A stretch of DNA of 64,000 nucleotides from CAJXMH01 sp964001305 (lineage in GTDB: Bacteria > Bacteroidota > Bacteroidia > Flavobacteriales_E > Vicingaceae). Positions 8,979 through 17,373 of this stretch are shown here, one piece after another (the stretch's first letter is position 1; each line of letters opens with the position of its first letter). The notes beneath the pieces were generated by a model. That model was not told the origin of the DNA and ran no database searches. It saw only the letters and a list, made by a program, of their open reading frames with translations. Location of the stretch: contig CAXFAI010000011.1 in NCBI GenBank assembly GCA_964001305.1, positions 58,927 to 122,926 on the forward strand. The letters are read 5' to 3'. Position numbers and translations under genes: made by a program.

Positions 8979-9885
8979 AATAAGATTTAAACTCCTGCAA
9001 TTGTTCTTCAAAAGTTAGTCGCTCTTTTTTAAAGAATGCTTTTAGTTCTTCAGAAGGCAACACTTTTAGTTCACGCATTTTCATATGCTGATTTACAAAA
9101 AGCATTTCTAAGTCAGGATATATGGTTCTCAAGCCTTCCACCACTTCACCAATTGCTCTATTTTCATCAACTAAATTATAAGTTCCTTTAGCTAAGTTTC
9201 CATCTAGCAGTGATGCTAAAACACATGCCGCATCATCAATATGAATAAATGGACGGTTTTGTTCACCAGTTCCATTCACCGTTATTCTTCCTTTAAAATT
9301 GGCCTCAAACAAAAAGCGATTGATTACCGCATCAAAGCGCATGCTTTTATTGTAGCCGTAAACATTTCCGCATCGAATCACATAAGTTTCCACCTTATCC
9401 GACAATCGATTGACGTGTTCCTCCCCTCTCAATTTAGAAATTCCATAAAAAGTTTCCGGGTTCGGCTCATCATCTAAGCGATATATTTCTTCAGAAGCGC
9501 CATACACTGAAACACTACTTAGGTAAACCAAACGTTTAACATCGCTTTCTTCAATGGCATAGGTCAGTTCCGCAGTTCCCCAGTGGTTCACTTGTTCAAA
9601 CAAATGTGGATTTTGATCGGAAAATGGTGTGGTTACATTAGCTGCCAAATGATATACCACATCTACCCCCTTCAAGGCTTTTTTAAGCTTTCGAGAATCT
9701 AAAATTTCACCCTGAATAAAATTCACCTTCGTGGAATTCAATTTATTCTTTCCAATAAAAAAATTGCGGTTTGCTCGACTTAAATTATCGTAAATATCAA
9801 TTTGGCTAACAGCCTTGTTTTGGCTCAACATTTCGACTAAAGCGGTTCCAATATAGCCGGCCCCTCCGGTAATTAATACGTGCAT
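8968..9885 (-). CDS. NAD-dependent epimerase/dehydratase (extended SDR)
   Basis: 305 residues. The Rossmann motif GGAGYIGTALVE is at the N-terminus, a serine-rich LSSVSVYG strand near residue 125, and the catalytic YGISK (YxxxK) near 147. The family acts on nucleotide-diphosphate sugars. The start codon abuts the cysH stop codon exactly, so the two genes are surely one operon; a link between a sulfur reductase and a sugar epimerase is not explained by known pathways and could be chance. The substrate is unknown. Confidence 0.85.
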   Translation of the reverse strand: MHVLITGGAGYIGTALVEMLSQNKAVSQIDIYDNLSRANRNFFIGKNKLNSTKVNFIQGEILDSRKLKKALKGVDVVYHLAANVTTPFSDQNPHLFEQVNHWGTAELTYAIEESDVKRLVYLSSVSVYGASEEIYRLDDEPNPETFYGISKLRGEEHVNRLSDKVETYVIRCGNVYGYNKSMRFDAVINRFLFEANFKGRITVNGTGEQNRPFIHIDDAACVLASLLDGNLAKGTYNLVDENRAIGEVVEGLRTIYPDLEMLFVNQHMKMRELKVLPSEELKAFFKKERLTFEEQLQEFKSYFTF

Positions 9886-10542
9886 TTATTTCTTGATTAA
9901 ATCAGTGTGAAGTCCACATTCTACTTTATTCATACCAAACCAACGAGCGGTTCTTTCATCCCCATCCAAGTGTTTTCTAGTACAAGGTTCACAGCCAATG
10001 CTCAAATAGCCTTTCAGCTCCATGGGATGTTCAGGCAATTGATGCAATTTTCGATATTCAAAAATGTCTTTCGATGTCCAATACAACATGGGGTGATAAC
10101 GCAAGGCACCCTGAGGTGTCTTCTCCTCCACTTTCATCCCTGCTCGATTGGCATTTTGATCGGCTCGAATTCCATTAATCCAAACATCATGAGTTGCCAA
10201 TATAGGCTCCATGGGTTTGGTTTTATTCAAGAAACAACAATAGTCGGGATCAGAAGTAAAAAACAACTGCCCATTTTCATCTCTTTGTTGGCTTTTAGGA
10301 ATACTCGATTCTAAAGCGATAAAATTCAATCCCAATTCCTCCTGCAAGCGATCTTTAAAGGCTAAAGTATCTGGAAAAAGATAACCAGTATTCAAATAAT
10401 ACACTGGAATGCTTTTATCAATTTCGCTAATGATGTGCAAAAGCGGAATGCTATGCGTTTGAAAAGAAGAAGTAGCAAATACTTTTTTACCTTCCTTTTT
10501 ATAGCTTAAAAGCTGAGTTGAAATCTCATCTAGATTTTGCAT
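9886..10542 (-). CDS. cysH: Phosphoadenylyl/adenylyl-sulfate reductase (CysH family, Fe-S type)
   Basis: About 218 residues. Reduces APS or PAPS to sulfite in assimilatory sulfate reduction. Seen: KVFATSSFQTHSIPLLHI (PP-loop start), YLNTGYLFPDTL, an adjacent Cys pair in DPDYCCFLNK, GIRADQNANRAGM, CEPC in GCEPCTRKH, and the catalytic ECGLH near the C-terminus. The CC plus CxxC set are the ligands of a [4Fe-4S] cluster in APS-using reductases and are absent from the enteric PAPS enzyme, so APS is the likelier substrate. An upstream TTG at 10554 lies in the promoter element; ATG 10542 is preferred. No sulfurylase genes are nearby. Confidence 0.9.
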   Translation of the reverse strand: MQNLDEISTQLLSYKKEGKKVFATSSFQTHSIPLLHIISEIDKSIPVYYLNTGYLFPDTLAFKDRLQEELGLNFIALESSIPKSQQRDENGQLFFTSDPDYCCFLNKTKPMEPILATHDVWINGIRADQNANRAGMKVEEKTPQGALRYHPMLYWTSKDIFEYRKLHQLPEHPMELKGYLSIGCEPCTRKHLDGDERTARWFGMNKVECGLHTDLIKK

Positions 10543-10551
10543 ATGAGCCTT

Positions 10552-10559
10552 CAAAGTTA
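10552..10559 (-). promoter_or_regulatory. -7 promoter element of cysH
   Basis: Minus-strand TAACTTTG, an exact TAnnTTTG match, nine bases before the cysH ATG, with a TTC 21 bases further upstream. The TTG within it could be mistaken for the gene's start codon. Confidence 0.45.
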
Positions 10560-10629
10560 CTCAAGAAAGAAAGGAAATAGGAACTGCATTCGGCGAACAA
10601 ATTCTTAACTTCGGTTAAAATTTTCTCCG

Positions 10630-12339
10630 ATGGATAAGCGATGGACGCAAAAACCAAAAGCCGATAAAAACTTAGTAGAAAGCCTTTCAAATGAACTCAA
10701 TAAGTTAGATTTCACTTTAACCGAATTATTGATTCAAAGAGGCATTGACACCTTTGAGGCGGCTAAACAATTTTTTCGTCCAAGCTTGAAACATTTGCAT
10801 GATCCTTTTTTGATGAAAGACATGCAAGAGGCGGTAAATCGTCTTCAACAAGCCATTGAAAAAAATGAAAACATACTCGTTTATGGTGATTATGATGTGG
10901 ATGGCACTACAGCTGTAAGTTTGGTTTATGGCTTTTTACAAACCTTTTACCCAAACATTGATTATTACATCCCCGACCGCTATGCGGAAGGTTATGGCAT
11001 TTCATTTACAGGAATTGACTATGCCGAAGACAATGATATTTCTTTAATTATTGCCTTGGATTGTGGTATTAAAGCCATTGATAAAATTGAATATGCCAAT
11101 AAAAAAGGCATTGATTTTATTATTTGCGACCACCATACTCCAGGTGAAGAAATACCCAAAGCCGTGGCCGTTTTGGACCCCAAAAGAACAGATTGCAACT
11201 ACCCTTTTAAAGAACTTTCTGGCTGTGGAGTAGGCTTTAAATTAATGTATGCTTATGCGCAATCTCAGGGAATTTCTTTAGACGCACTTTTGGATCGGCT
11301 AGATATTTTAGCGGTTAGTATATGTGCTGATATTGTTCCCATAGTGGGAGAAAATCGCATTCTTACTTACTTTGGAATACAAAAGTTGAATGATAACCCT
11401 CAACCGGGATTTCAAGCCATGCTAAATTTGGCCAATGTAAAAAAGAAAAGCCTTACCGTAACCGATGTAGTTTTTACACTTGCACCCAGAATTAATGCCG
11501 CCGGCAGAATAGAAAGTGGTAACAAAGCAGTAGAAGTCATGCTTTCTGACAATCCAGACTCAGCTTTGGAAGGGGGAACTTACATTGACAGCCACAACAA
11601 CGACCGCAGAGAATTAGATGCTAGCATTACCGAACAAGCATTGGCCATGATTGAAGCAGACGAAAAACTGATGCAGCAAAAAACGACCATGCTTTATGAT
11701 GCCTCTTGGCATAAAGGAGTGATTGGCATTGTGGCTTCTCGCTGTATTGAAAGTTATTACAGACCGACCATAATTTTAACAGAAAGCAATGGTAAAGCGG
11801 CAGGTTCTGCTCGCTCGGTGAAAGGCTATAATGTGTATGATGCCATTGAAAAATGCAGCGATTTACTTACTCAGTTTGGCGGACATAAATACGCAGCCGG
11901 CATGACGCTACCTATTGAAAACATTGAAGCTTTTCAGCAAAAATTTGAAGAGGTGGTTTCAGCTAGTATTTCTGAAGATTTATTGACCCCAGAAATTGAA
12001 ATTGATGCCGAATTGGAAGTGGATCAGATTACGGCTAAATTTTACAAAGTACTGAAACAGTTTGCCCCTTTTGGCCCTGAAAATATGAAACCAGTATTTG
12101 TTAGCCGTGGCTTAAAAGAAAGAGGCTACGCAAAAATTGTGGGCAACAACCACTTAAAACTCGACTTGCTAAAAGCAGATAATCCAAACACTTTTTATCC
12201 AGCTATTGCCTTTGGCTTAGGTGATAAACTAGAACTCATACGCAGCGGAAAACCTTTTGACGTTGCCTATACCATTGAAGAAAATGAATGGAATGGAAAG
12301 GTGAGCTTGCAGTTGAATGTGAAGGATATACGTGAATGA
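10630..12339 (+). CDS. recJ: Single-stranded-DNA-specific exonuclease RecJ
   Basis: 569 residues, the usual length. DHH phosphoesterase core: YGDYDVDGTTAVSLVYG (motif I), IALDCGI, and FIICDHHTPGEEIPKA (DHH motif). The DHHA1 domain carries ASRCIESYYRPTIIL and FGGHKYAAGMTL, followed by an OB-fold. RecJ degrades single-stranded DNA 5' to 3' in RecF recombination, mismatch and base excision repair, using Mn2+ or Mg2+. The ATG at 10630 is divergent from cysH with a short shared promoter region; TAACTTCG about 20 bases before the ATG is a near match to the -7 element. Confidence 0.95.
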   Translation: MDKRWTQKPKADKNLVESLSNELNKLDFTLTELLIQRGIDTFEAAKQFFRPSLKHLHDPFLMKDMQEAVNRLQQAIEKNENILVYGDYDVDGTTAVSLVYGFLQTFYPNIDYYIPDRYAEGYGISFTGIDYAEDNDISLIIALDCGIKAIDKIEYANKKGIDFIICDHHTPGEEIPKAVAVLDPKRTDCNYPFKELSGCGVGFKLMYAYAQSQGISLDALLDRLDILAVSICADIVPIVGENRILTYFGIQKLNDNPQPGFQAMLNLANVKKKSLTVTDVVFTLAPRINAAGRIESGNKAVEVMLSDNPDSALEGGTYIDSHNNDRRELDASITEQALAMIEADEKLMQQKTTMLYDASWHKGVIGIVASRCIESYYRPTIILTESNGKAAGSARSVKGYNVYDAIEKCSDLLTQFGGHKYAAGMTLPIENIEAFQQKFEEVVSASISEDLLTPEIEIDAELEVDQITAKFYKVLKQFAPFGPENMKPVFVSRGLKERGYAKIVGNNHLKLDLLKADNPNTFYPAIAFGLGDKLELIRSGKPFDVAYTIEENEWNGKVSLQLNVKDIRE

Positions 12340-12347
12340 AATGCTTA

Positions 12348-12379
12348 GAATTTGTGAATGAGTGAATTTGTGAATGAAT
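12348..12379 (+). repeat. Two tandem 16-base repeats after recJ
   Basis: GAATTTGTGAATGA occurs at 12348-12361 and again at 12364-12377, a perfect 14-base match at 16-base spacing, preceded by a related GTGAATGAAATG overlapping the recJ stop. Similar GAATG-rich sequence in the opposite orientation lies on the far side of the DUF2971 gene (13520-13590). Confidence 0.75.
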
Positions 12380-12395
12380 ATGAGTATATACTTTT

Positions 12396-13466
12396 TTAAA
12401 TTTTAGAATCATTAAAATGCTTATGCAATCCAATAATTTTTATCTTAAAAAGATTGCTATTGATTCTTTCCAAAACAGTATTCAATTTTTGTCTTTGTAT
12501 GCTTTGATTTTGTTCATCTATATAAGTATCCGAAACAAATAAACTAATCTCATTTTCTATAACGAAATTTAAAAGTTTTCGTATCAAGCTTCCTTTTTTG
12601 CTTGAATCTAGTTTAACTTGTAGGTGTGAATTACCAAGCTCTTTATTTTCTATTGCGCTATTAAATAAAAACCACGGACCAACAGTTATACTATTGATAC
12701 AATTAACCCCGTTGCAATAGTTAAACTTTCGAGAATCATTGAGCCTTGCCAACTTATCTTTTGACACACCTTTTTCTTTTCCAGGAAACTTCATATGTAA
12801 TCTGCTTAAAATCAATCTCCATTCTTTTTCGTAAGACCACTCTTCTTGTTTCAAATTAGCAGAGTACATAAATGGAAGCTTCATCCCTCTGTATTTTGCA
12901 ACATTGATAGGTTTTAGATCTTTACTTGATACATAGTTTATAGGATAAAGCCCCACTAAAAGTTCTTGGCTCTTTAAATTGCTTTTTATGTTTTCTATAA
13001 GAGTAGTAACATTAAACTCTATTTGAAAACCTGACTCATTGGTATAATGACCCCACATTAGTGAGTTATTTTTCTCAGCTGAGAGCGAATATATACCATA
13101 GAATTCACTAAGATATAACCAGAAATAATGAAAATACTTATTGCCTACACTGAAATTTTCTTTTTTATCCCAAGTATATACATTAAGAGTTTCTTCTTTG
13201 CTAAAACCTAGTTTCTTATTCAGAAGAGTGAAATAATTTACTTTGTTTAGTGGCACTGTTGTTCTCCATAGCTTGTAAGTACAATCTAAACTATCATTTA
13301 ACTCCAAAGGGTGAGATGCATATAGGCATCCGTTCACTAAGGCAGAAATCGAGTTTTCATTTAAACTAAGGTATTTATATAATCGACAAGGTTGAGGAAA
13401 TTTATGCTCTATTTTCGCATCCCTATTATCTAACTCAATGTATTTAAATCCATTTAAAGTTTCCAT
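12396..13466 (-). CDS. DUF2971 domain-containing protein
   Basis: 356 residues. The layout fits DUF2971: LYKYLSLNENSISALVNGCLYASHPLELND at residues 29-58 (conserved LYKY and NxxLYAS-PxxxND), then SLSAEKNNSLMWGHYTNESGFQIEF (the SLS..nnxLMWgHYa...GFxIEF signature) at about 129-153, and a YEKEWR motif near 212. The molecular function of the family is not established. The gene looks acquired: two 60-base samples are 27-30% G+C against 38% in a hemE sample, and GAATG-rich repeats border both ends. It sits alone between recJ and hemE. Likely cytoplasmic; no signal peptide or membrane span is visible. Confidence 0.75.
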   Translation of the reverse strand: METLNGFKYIELDNRDAKIEHKFPQPCRLYKYLSLNENSISALVNGCLYASHPLELNDSLDCTYKLWRTTVPLNKVNYFTLLNKKLGFSKEETLNVYTWDKKENFSVGNKYFHYFWLYLSEFYGIYSLSAEKNNSLMWGHYTNESGFQIEFNVTTLIENIKSNLKSQELLVGLYPINYVSSKDLKPINVAKYRGMKLPFMYSANLKQEEWSYEKEWRLILSRLHMKFPGKEKGVSKDKLARLNDSRKFNYCNGVNCINSITVGPWFLFNSAIENKELGNSHLQVKLDSSKKGSLIRKLLNFVIENEISLFVSDTYIDEQNQSIQRQKLNTVLERINSNLFKIKIIGLHKHFNDSKI

Positions 13467-13519
13467 TTTATAAATTTCACAAAATCAACCGAAAAATTTA
13501 AGAACTGGGTCAACATGGA

Positions 13520-13590
13520 TTTTAGCCATCCATCAATTCACCAATTCTCGCTCATTCAACCATTCCCACATTCAGGCATTTTAGTGCATT
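13520..13590 (-). repeat. GAATG-rich degenerate repeat tract upstream of the DUF2971 gene
   Basis: Read on the minus strand this stretch repeats GAATG, GAATT and GAATGNG words at short spacing (for example GAATGTGGGAATGGTTGAATG). It resembles the tract at 12348-12379 but in the opposite orientation. No coding capacity. Confidence 0.5.
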
Positions 13591-13593
13591 CAG

Positions 13594-14619
13594 CTACTTT
13601 CCCTGCACCAAATCCACCAAACTCCTCACATTTTCTTCTGGAGTTTTCGGTAAAATACCATGACCGAGGTTGAAGATAAAACCGGGCTTATCTGGCATAG
13701 AATCAAGAATCGCTTTTGCTCTTTTTTCAATCAATTCAAAATCTGCGAAAAGTAGTGTTGGATCTAAGTTTCCTTGTACGGCAACTTCGTAGTTCATATC
13801 CTGCCAAGCTTGCGCCATATCCGTTTTCCAGTCAATGCCAATAACATCTGCACCTGTGGCTTTCATGTCTTGCAATAAATGAGAAGAGTTTGTTCCAAAC
13901 AAAACTACTGGAACGTCCGTTCTGCTTTTAATTTCTTGCACCATTTTTTGCATGTGTGGAAATACATATTCCACATAATCCTGACGACTTAGAATTCCTA
14001 CCCAACTGTCGAAAATTTGAACCGCCATAGCACCGCTTTCCACTTGATAAAGTAAGTAGTCAGCCATATTCGTCGCCAACTTATCCATCAATTTATGCCA
14101 AGCTTTGGTTTCTCGGTATATAAACGATTTCATTTGAATGTAATTTTTTGAAGGACCACCTTCTAACATATAGGAAGCTAAAGTAAAAGGCGCACCCACA
14201 AAACCAAGGCAAGGAACATTCAATTCTCTTTTCAAAATTCCCAAAGACTCGCCAGTGTATTGCAAATCCTTTCCAAAGTCTAAATCTTTCAATTGGTCTA
14301 CATCGGCTTCCGATTGTATGGGATTGTGAATTACAGGTCCTACTCCTGGTTTGTATTCAAAGTCAATACCCATGGGTTCCAAGGGAATCATAATGTCGGA
14401 AAAGACAATAGCCGCATCAAAACCAAATTGCTGAATAGGCAAAAGGGTAACCTCCGCACATACTTCTGGTATTTTACATATCTCAACCAAAGAATGCTTT
14501 TTACGAATGGCGCGGTATTTTTCTTGGTACCTTCCAGCTTGTCGCATAAACCAAACCGGCGGACGGTCGGTTGCTTCTCTTCTACATGCTTTTAAAAATC
14601 GGTCGTTGAATGGGGTCAT
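13594..14619 (-). CDS. hemE: Uroporphyrinogen decarboxylase
   Basis: 341 residues, the expected length. Removes the four acetate carboxyls of uroporphyrinogen III to give coproporphyrinogen III. Seen: RPPVWFMRQAGRYQEKYR at the N-terminus, the signature binding the substrate carboxylates, then FSDIMIPLEPMG, GFVGAPFTLASYMLEGG, QIFDSWVG and NLGHGILPKTP. Second gene of a hemL-hemE unit: it begins about 70 bases after the hemL stop, with a GC-rich hairpin in between. It lies 127 bases from the DUF2971 gene on the same strand. Confidence 0.96.
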   Translation of the reverse strand: MTPFNDRFLKACRREATDRPPVWFMRQAGRYQEKYRAIRKKHSLVEICKIPEVCAEVTLLPIQQFGFDAAIVFSDIMIPLEPMGIDFEYKPGVGPVIHNPIQSEADVDQLKDLDFGKDLQYTGESLGILKRELNVPCLGFVGAPFTLASYMLEGGPSKNYIQMKSFIYRETKAWHKLMDKLATNMADYLLYQVESGAMAVQIFDSWVGILSRQDYVEYVFPHMQKMVQEIKSRTDVPVVLFGTNSSHLLQDMKATGADVIGIDWKTDMAQAWQDMNYEVAVQGNLDPTLLFADFELIEKRAKAILDSMPDKPGFIFNLGHGILPKTPEENVRSLVDLVQGK

Positions 14620-14642
14620 TATATTTTTCTTTTAAGGTGTTC

Positions 14643-14671
14643 TCGCGCATCGAGCGGAGTCGAGATGCGCG
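14643..14671. repeat. GC-rich palindromic hairpin between hemL and hemE
   Basis: CGCGCATC (14644-14651) pairs with GATGCGCG (14664-14671) around a GAGCGGAGTC-type loop, with a possible inner GA/TC pair. It stands out in AT-rich surroundings and resembles REP-type intergenic palindromes. There is no T-run, so it is more likely an mRNA-stabilising or attenuating hairpin than a terminator. Confidence 0.6.
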
Positions 14672-14689
14672 TGAACAATCAAAAATTCA

Positions 14690-15973
14690 TTATGCTATCG
14701 CCTCAAAGGCTTTGCCTATTCTTTTTTCAATTAATTCTACTTCTTCATCAGTTAACACAATGTGTAAAAACCAACTTTCGAATTGCGAAGGTGGTAAATA
14801 CAATCCATTTTCGGCGGCAGCCCAAAAGAACTTAGCAAACTGCTCCGTATCTGAACTTTGGGCCGTATCGAAATCAACTACTTTTTGGTCGGTAAAAAAC
14901 GGATTAACCATTAAACCAAACTGATTAACCGTAATTTGAATATTATGTTTTTGAGCAGATGTTTCAAGCGCTTTTTTAATCCGTTTACCCAACAGATCAG
15001 CTCGCTGGTAATCGTGGTTTTCAAGCTCTTTTAGAGTAGCTAAACCACAAGCCATGGCAATTGGACTTCCACTTAAGGTGCCGGCTTGATAAACACCACC
15101 TAAAGGAGCCACTTGATCCATAATTTCAGTTTTGGCACCATAGGCGCCCACTGGCATTCCTCCACCAATTACTTTGCCCATGCAAGTAATATCAGCTTCT
15201 ATGTCAAAGTAATCCTGTGCTCCTCCAAACTTTTGTCTGAAACCCGTCATAACCTCATCAATCACCAAAGCAATTCCATTTTTTTGGGTCAAGCTGCGTA
15301 ATTCTTTCATAAATTCCTTTTCTGGAACCACCACACCCATATTTCCAGCTACCGGTTCAATGAAAATTCCGGCAATCTCATCTGGAAATTCTGCAATCAG
15401 TTTTTTAACACTTTCAATGTTGTTGTATTGAGCAATTAAGGTGTCTTTCACAGCCGCCTCAGGCACTCCTTTACTTCCAGGAATTCCGAGAGTAGCCAAA
15501 CCAGAACCAGCCGCTACCAAAAGATTGTCGGAATGACCGTGATAACAGCCAGCAAACTTTACAATTTTGTTTCTGCCAGTATGCGCTCTTGCCAATCGTA
15601 TCGCTGAGAGTACTGCCTCTGTTCCTGAATTGACAAAACGCACTTTATCTAATTGAGGGAAAGCCTTCTTCACCATTTCAGCCATTTCTACCTCGGTTTG
15701 CGTAGATGCGCCATAGGTGTAACTTTTATCAAGTGCTGCTTTAACGGCTTCGTTTACTTTGGGATGAGCATGCCCTAAAATCATAGGCCCATACGAACCC
15801 ACCAAATCAATGTATTCATTTCCGTCGGCATCGTAAATATAAATCCCTTCGCCTCTCTCAATAAACAGTGGATTTCCACCTACCGAATTAAAAGCCCTAA
15901 CTGGAGAATTTACTCCACCAACCAATGACTTTTGCGCTCTTTCGTATAAACGTTTTGACTGTTCTAATTTCAT
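14690..15973 (-). CDS. hemL: Glutamate-1-semialdehyde 2,1-aminomutase
   Basis: 427 residues from the ATG at 15973. Converts glutamate-1-semialdehyde to 5-aminolevulinate, the second C5-pathway step after HemA, using PLP/PMP. Seen: GGVNSPVRAFNSVGG, GSYGPMILGHAHP, NSGTEAVLSAIRLAR, GCYHGHSD, VIDEVMTGFR, and CMGKVIGGGMPVGAYG with the PLP lysine. Frame continues upstream to 16009, but MKLEQSKRLYERAQ gives the family N-terminus and sits four bases behind a TACCTTTG element. First gene of the hemL-hemE unit. Confidence 0.96.
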   Translation of the reverse strand: MKLEQSKRLYERAQKSLVGGVNSPVRAFNSVGGNPLFIERGEGIYIYDADGNEYIDLVGSYGPMILGHAHPKVNEAVKAALDKSYTYGASTQTEVEMAEMVKKAFPQLDKVRFVNSGTEAVLSAIRLARAHTGRNKIVKFAGCYHGHSDNLLVAAGSGLATLGIPGSKGVPEAAVKDTLIAQYNNIESVKKLIAEFPDEIAGIFIEPVAGNMGVVVPEKEFMKELRSLTQKNGIALVIDEVMTGFRQKFGGAQDYFDIEADITCMGKVIGGGMPVGAYGAKTEIMDQVAPLGGVYQAGTLSGSPIAMACGLATLKELENHDYQRADLLGKRIKKALETSAQKHNIQITVNQFGLMVNPFFTDQKVVDFDTAQSSDTEQFAKFFWAAAENGLYLPPSQFESWFLHIVLTDEEVELIEKRIGKAFEAIA

Positions 15974-15977
15974 GAGG

Positions 15978-16009
15978 CAAAGGTAACAAGAGTAATAGCT
16001 AGAATTCAA
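15978..16009 (-). promoter_or_regulatory. Promoter of hemL, probably giving a leaderless mRNA
   Basis: Minus strand: TTG (16007-16009), 21 bases, TACCTTTG (15978-15985), then only four bases to the hemL ATG. Both elements match the Bacteroidota consensus; transcription would begin at the start codon itself. Confidence 0.6.
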
Positions 16010-16063
16010 TTTAAGAGTTCCTCTAAATTTTTATTTTTGAAATCCTTAGTTACAAACTCCATT

Positions 16064-16561
16064 ATGAAAATTAACTTATCCTCTATCCTCATTCTTTTTT
16101 CCGCACTTCTTTTTCTAAGTAGTTGCAGCCATAAAATTAGCAGAACCGGTTACACGCTTGACAAATCACAACATAAAGACTGTGAAATACCGATTAAGAA
16201 GAATTACACAGTTAATGAGAGCGAGGCACAATTAGTTGGAAAAATCAAGCTAAGTGATACTGGCTTTTCCACTTCTTGTAATGAAGAAAAAGCTCTCGCA
16301 ATTTTAAAAGGAGAAGCTTGCGCCAAGGAAGCTGATTTAATAGTAATTACTGAAGAAACAAGACCAAACTTTGGAAGTTCTTGCTACCGATGCGAAGCTG
16401 AATTTTATCGTTTTACTTCAGAAGAAAAACCGAAAATAAAAAGTGATGCAGACAGCTACGATTTAGCATTAAGAACTACAGAAGACAAAAAGAAAAACAA
16501 AACGCTTTTTTGGGTTTCATTTGCAATAGGATTTATGATTGGATTTATTGCTGTGCAATAA
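16064..16561 (+). CDS. Lipoprotein with C-terminal membrane segment, function unknown
   Basis: About 165 residues. N-terminal signal ending in LFLSSC, a lipobox whose Cys would be lipidated. The middle part has four more Cys (NEEK-side C, GEAC, SSCYRC), suggesting disulfides in the periplasm, and an alternating strand pattern. The last 20 residues (FWVSFAIGFMIGFIAVQ) are hydrophobic, an odd combination with a lipid anchor. In-frame TTG at 16037 lies within TATTTTTG, a perfect -7 element, so ATG 16064 is chosen; the leader would then be about 20 bases. Divergent from hemL. I do not recognise the family. Confidence 0.65.
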   Translation: MKINLSSILILFSALLFLSSCSHKISRTGYTLDKSQHKDCEIPIKKNYTVNESEAQLVGKIKLSDTGFSTSCNEEKALAILKGEACAKEADLIVITEETRPNFGSSCYRCEAEFYRFTSEEKPKIKSDADSYDLALRTTEDKKKNKTLFWVSFAIGFMIGFIAVQ

Positions 16562-16662
16562 CAGCCCTAATTCCTACAAAATGAATTCTTCATATCCTTT
16601 AAGTCAAACGAAGTCACTTTTTATAAACCAACTTTTGCAGAAAAAATTCGTCTTTAACTACA

Positions 16663-17151
16663 ATGACTGCAAATTCCCTTAGAAAGAACTTTATTTCAAT
16701 TATAGATTCTTTCTACTTCATTTTTAAGAGCTTCCTTCCCCTTCAAACATACCGTTATGCCGTATGTGGGGGCTCTAATCTTTTACTTGACCTACTCCTT
16801 TACTTTTGCTTTTTCCATTTCATATTTGCAAAACAAGTGGTCGATTTAAAAATTGTAGCCCTTTCGGCACATATCGCATCTTTGTTTGCCGTTTTTCCCA
16901 TTACATTTTTCACCGGATTTTTACTTAATAAGTATGTTAGTTTTCAAGGCTCAGAATTAAAAACAAGTCGTCAACTAAAACGCTACTTAGTGGTCGGGTT
17001 AGGAGCCATAGTTTTAAACTATGTCCTGATGAAATTCTTTGTGGATTTAATGGGGTTTTATCCAACTCCATCTCGCATCATCACCATTGTTTTTAGTGTT
17101 TTATTTAGCTACACCTTACAAAACAAATACAGTTTTAAAAGATCGACCTAA
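16663..17151 (+). CDS. GtrA family membrane protein
   Basis: 162 residues with four membrane spans. Seen: YRYAVCGGSNLLLDLLLYF at the first span and FFTGFLLNKYVSFQ between spans two and three, then RYLVVGLGAIVLNY and a C-terminal LQNKYSFKRS; all fit GtrA. Members are thought to flip or help transfer polyprenyl-linked sugars used to modify surface glycans or teichoic acids. It stands alone here between a lipoprotein gene and an intergenic repeat region. The substrate is unknown. Confidence 0.85.
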   Translation: MTANSLRKNFISIIDSFYFIFKSFLPLQTYRYAVCGGSNLLLDLLLYFCFFHFIFAKQVVDLKIVALSAHIASLFAVFPITFFTGFLLNKYVSFQGSELKTSRQLKRYLVVGLGAIVLNYVLMKFFVDLMGFYPTPSRIITIVFSVLFSYTLQNKYSFKRST

Positions 17152-17226
17152 TGAACTTAAACATCAAATTGGCAACCAATTAAATACTTTAATCGTCTAT
17201 CTATTAACAAAACTTAATAGAAAATT

Positions 17227-17373
17227 TTGATTAAACTATTTTTATCATTTTGGAATTTTATCAAGTCTATTGGCTTCCTTCTTTTAGTGATTAAAATTTT
17301 ACTTATTGTTCTTCTTATTTATGTAATCGATAGGAAAGCTTCTTACCATAAATTAAAAAGAAACATTCACTAA
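17227..17373 (+). CDS. Possible small membrane protein (48 residues)
   Basis: Open frame from TTG 17227 to TAA at 17371. The product begins MIKLFLSFWNFIKSIGF and carries one hydrophobic helix (about residues 15-34) followed by a basic tail. The only candidate start in frame is TTG, because a stop lies just upstream at 17218. Its end overlaps the hemB remnant. No homology is recognised; hydrophobic frames arise by chance in AT-rich DNA, so this is a weak call. Confidence 0.3.
   Translation: MIKLFLSFWNFIKSIGFLLLVIKILLIVLLIYVIDRKASYHKLKRNIH

Noticed and set aside
12340..12395. CRISPR-like array
   Set aside because: Only two 16-base tandem units without spacers.
16562..16662. Possible tRNA or small RNA between the lipoprotein gene and gtrA
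   Set aside because: No cloverleaf, no conserved CCA-end or T-arm; plain AT-rich spacer.
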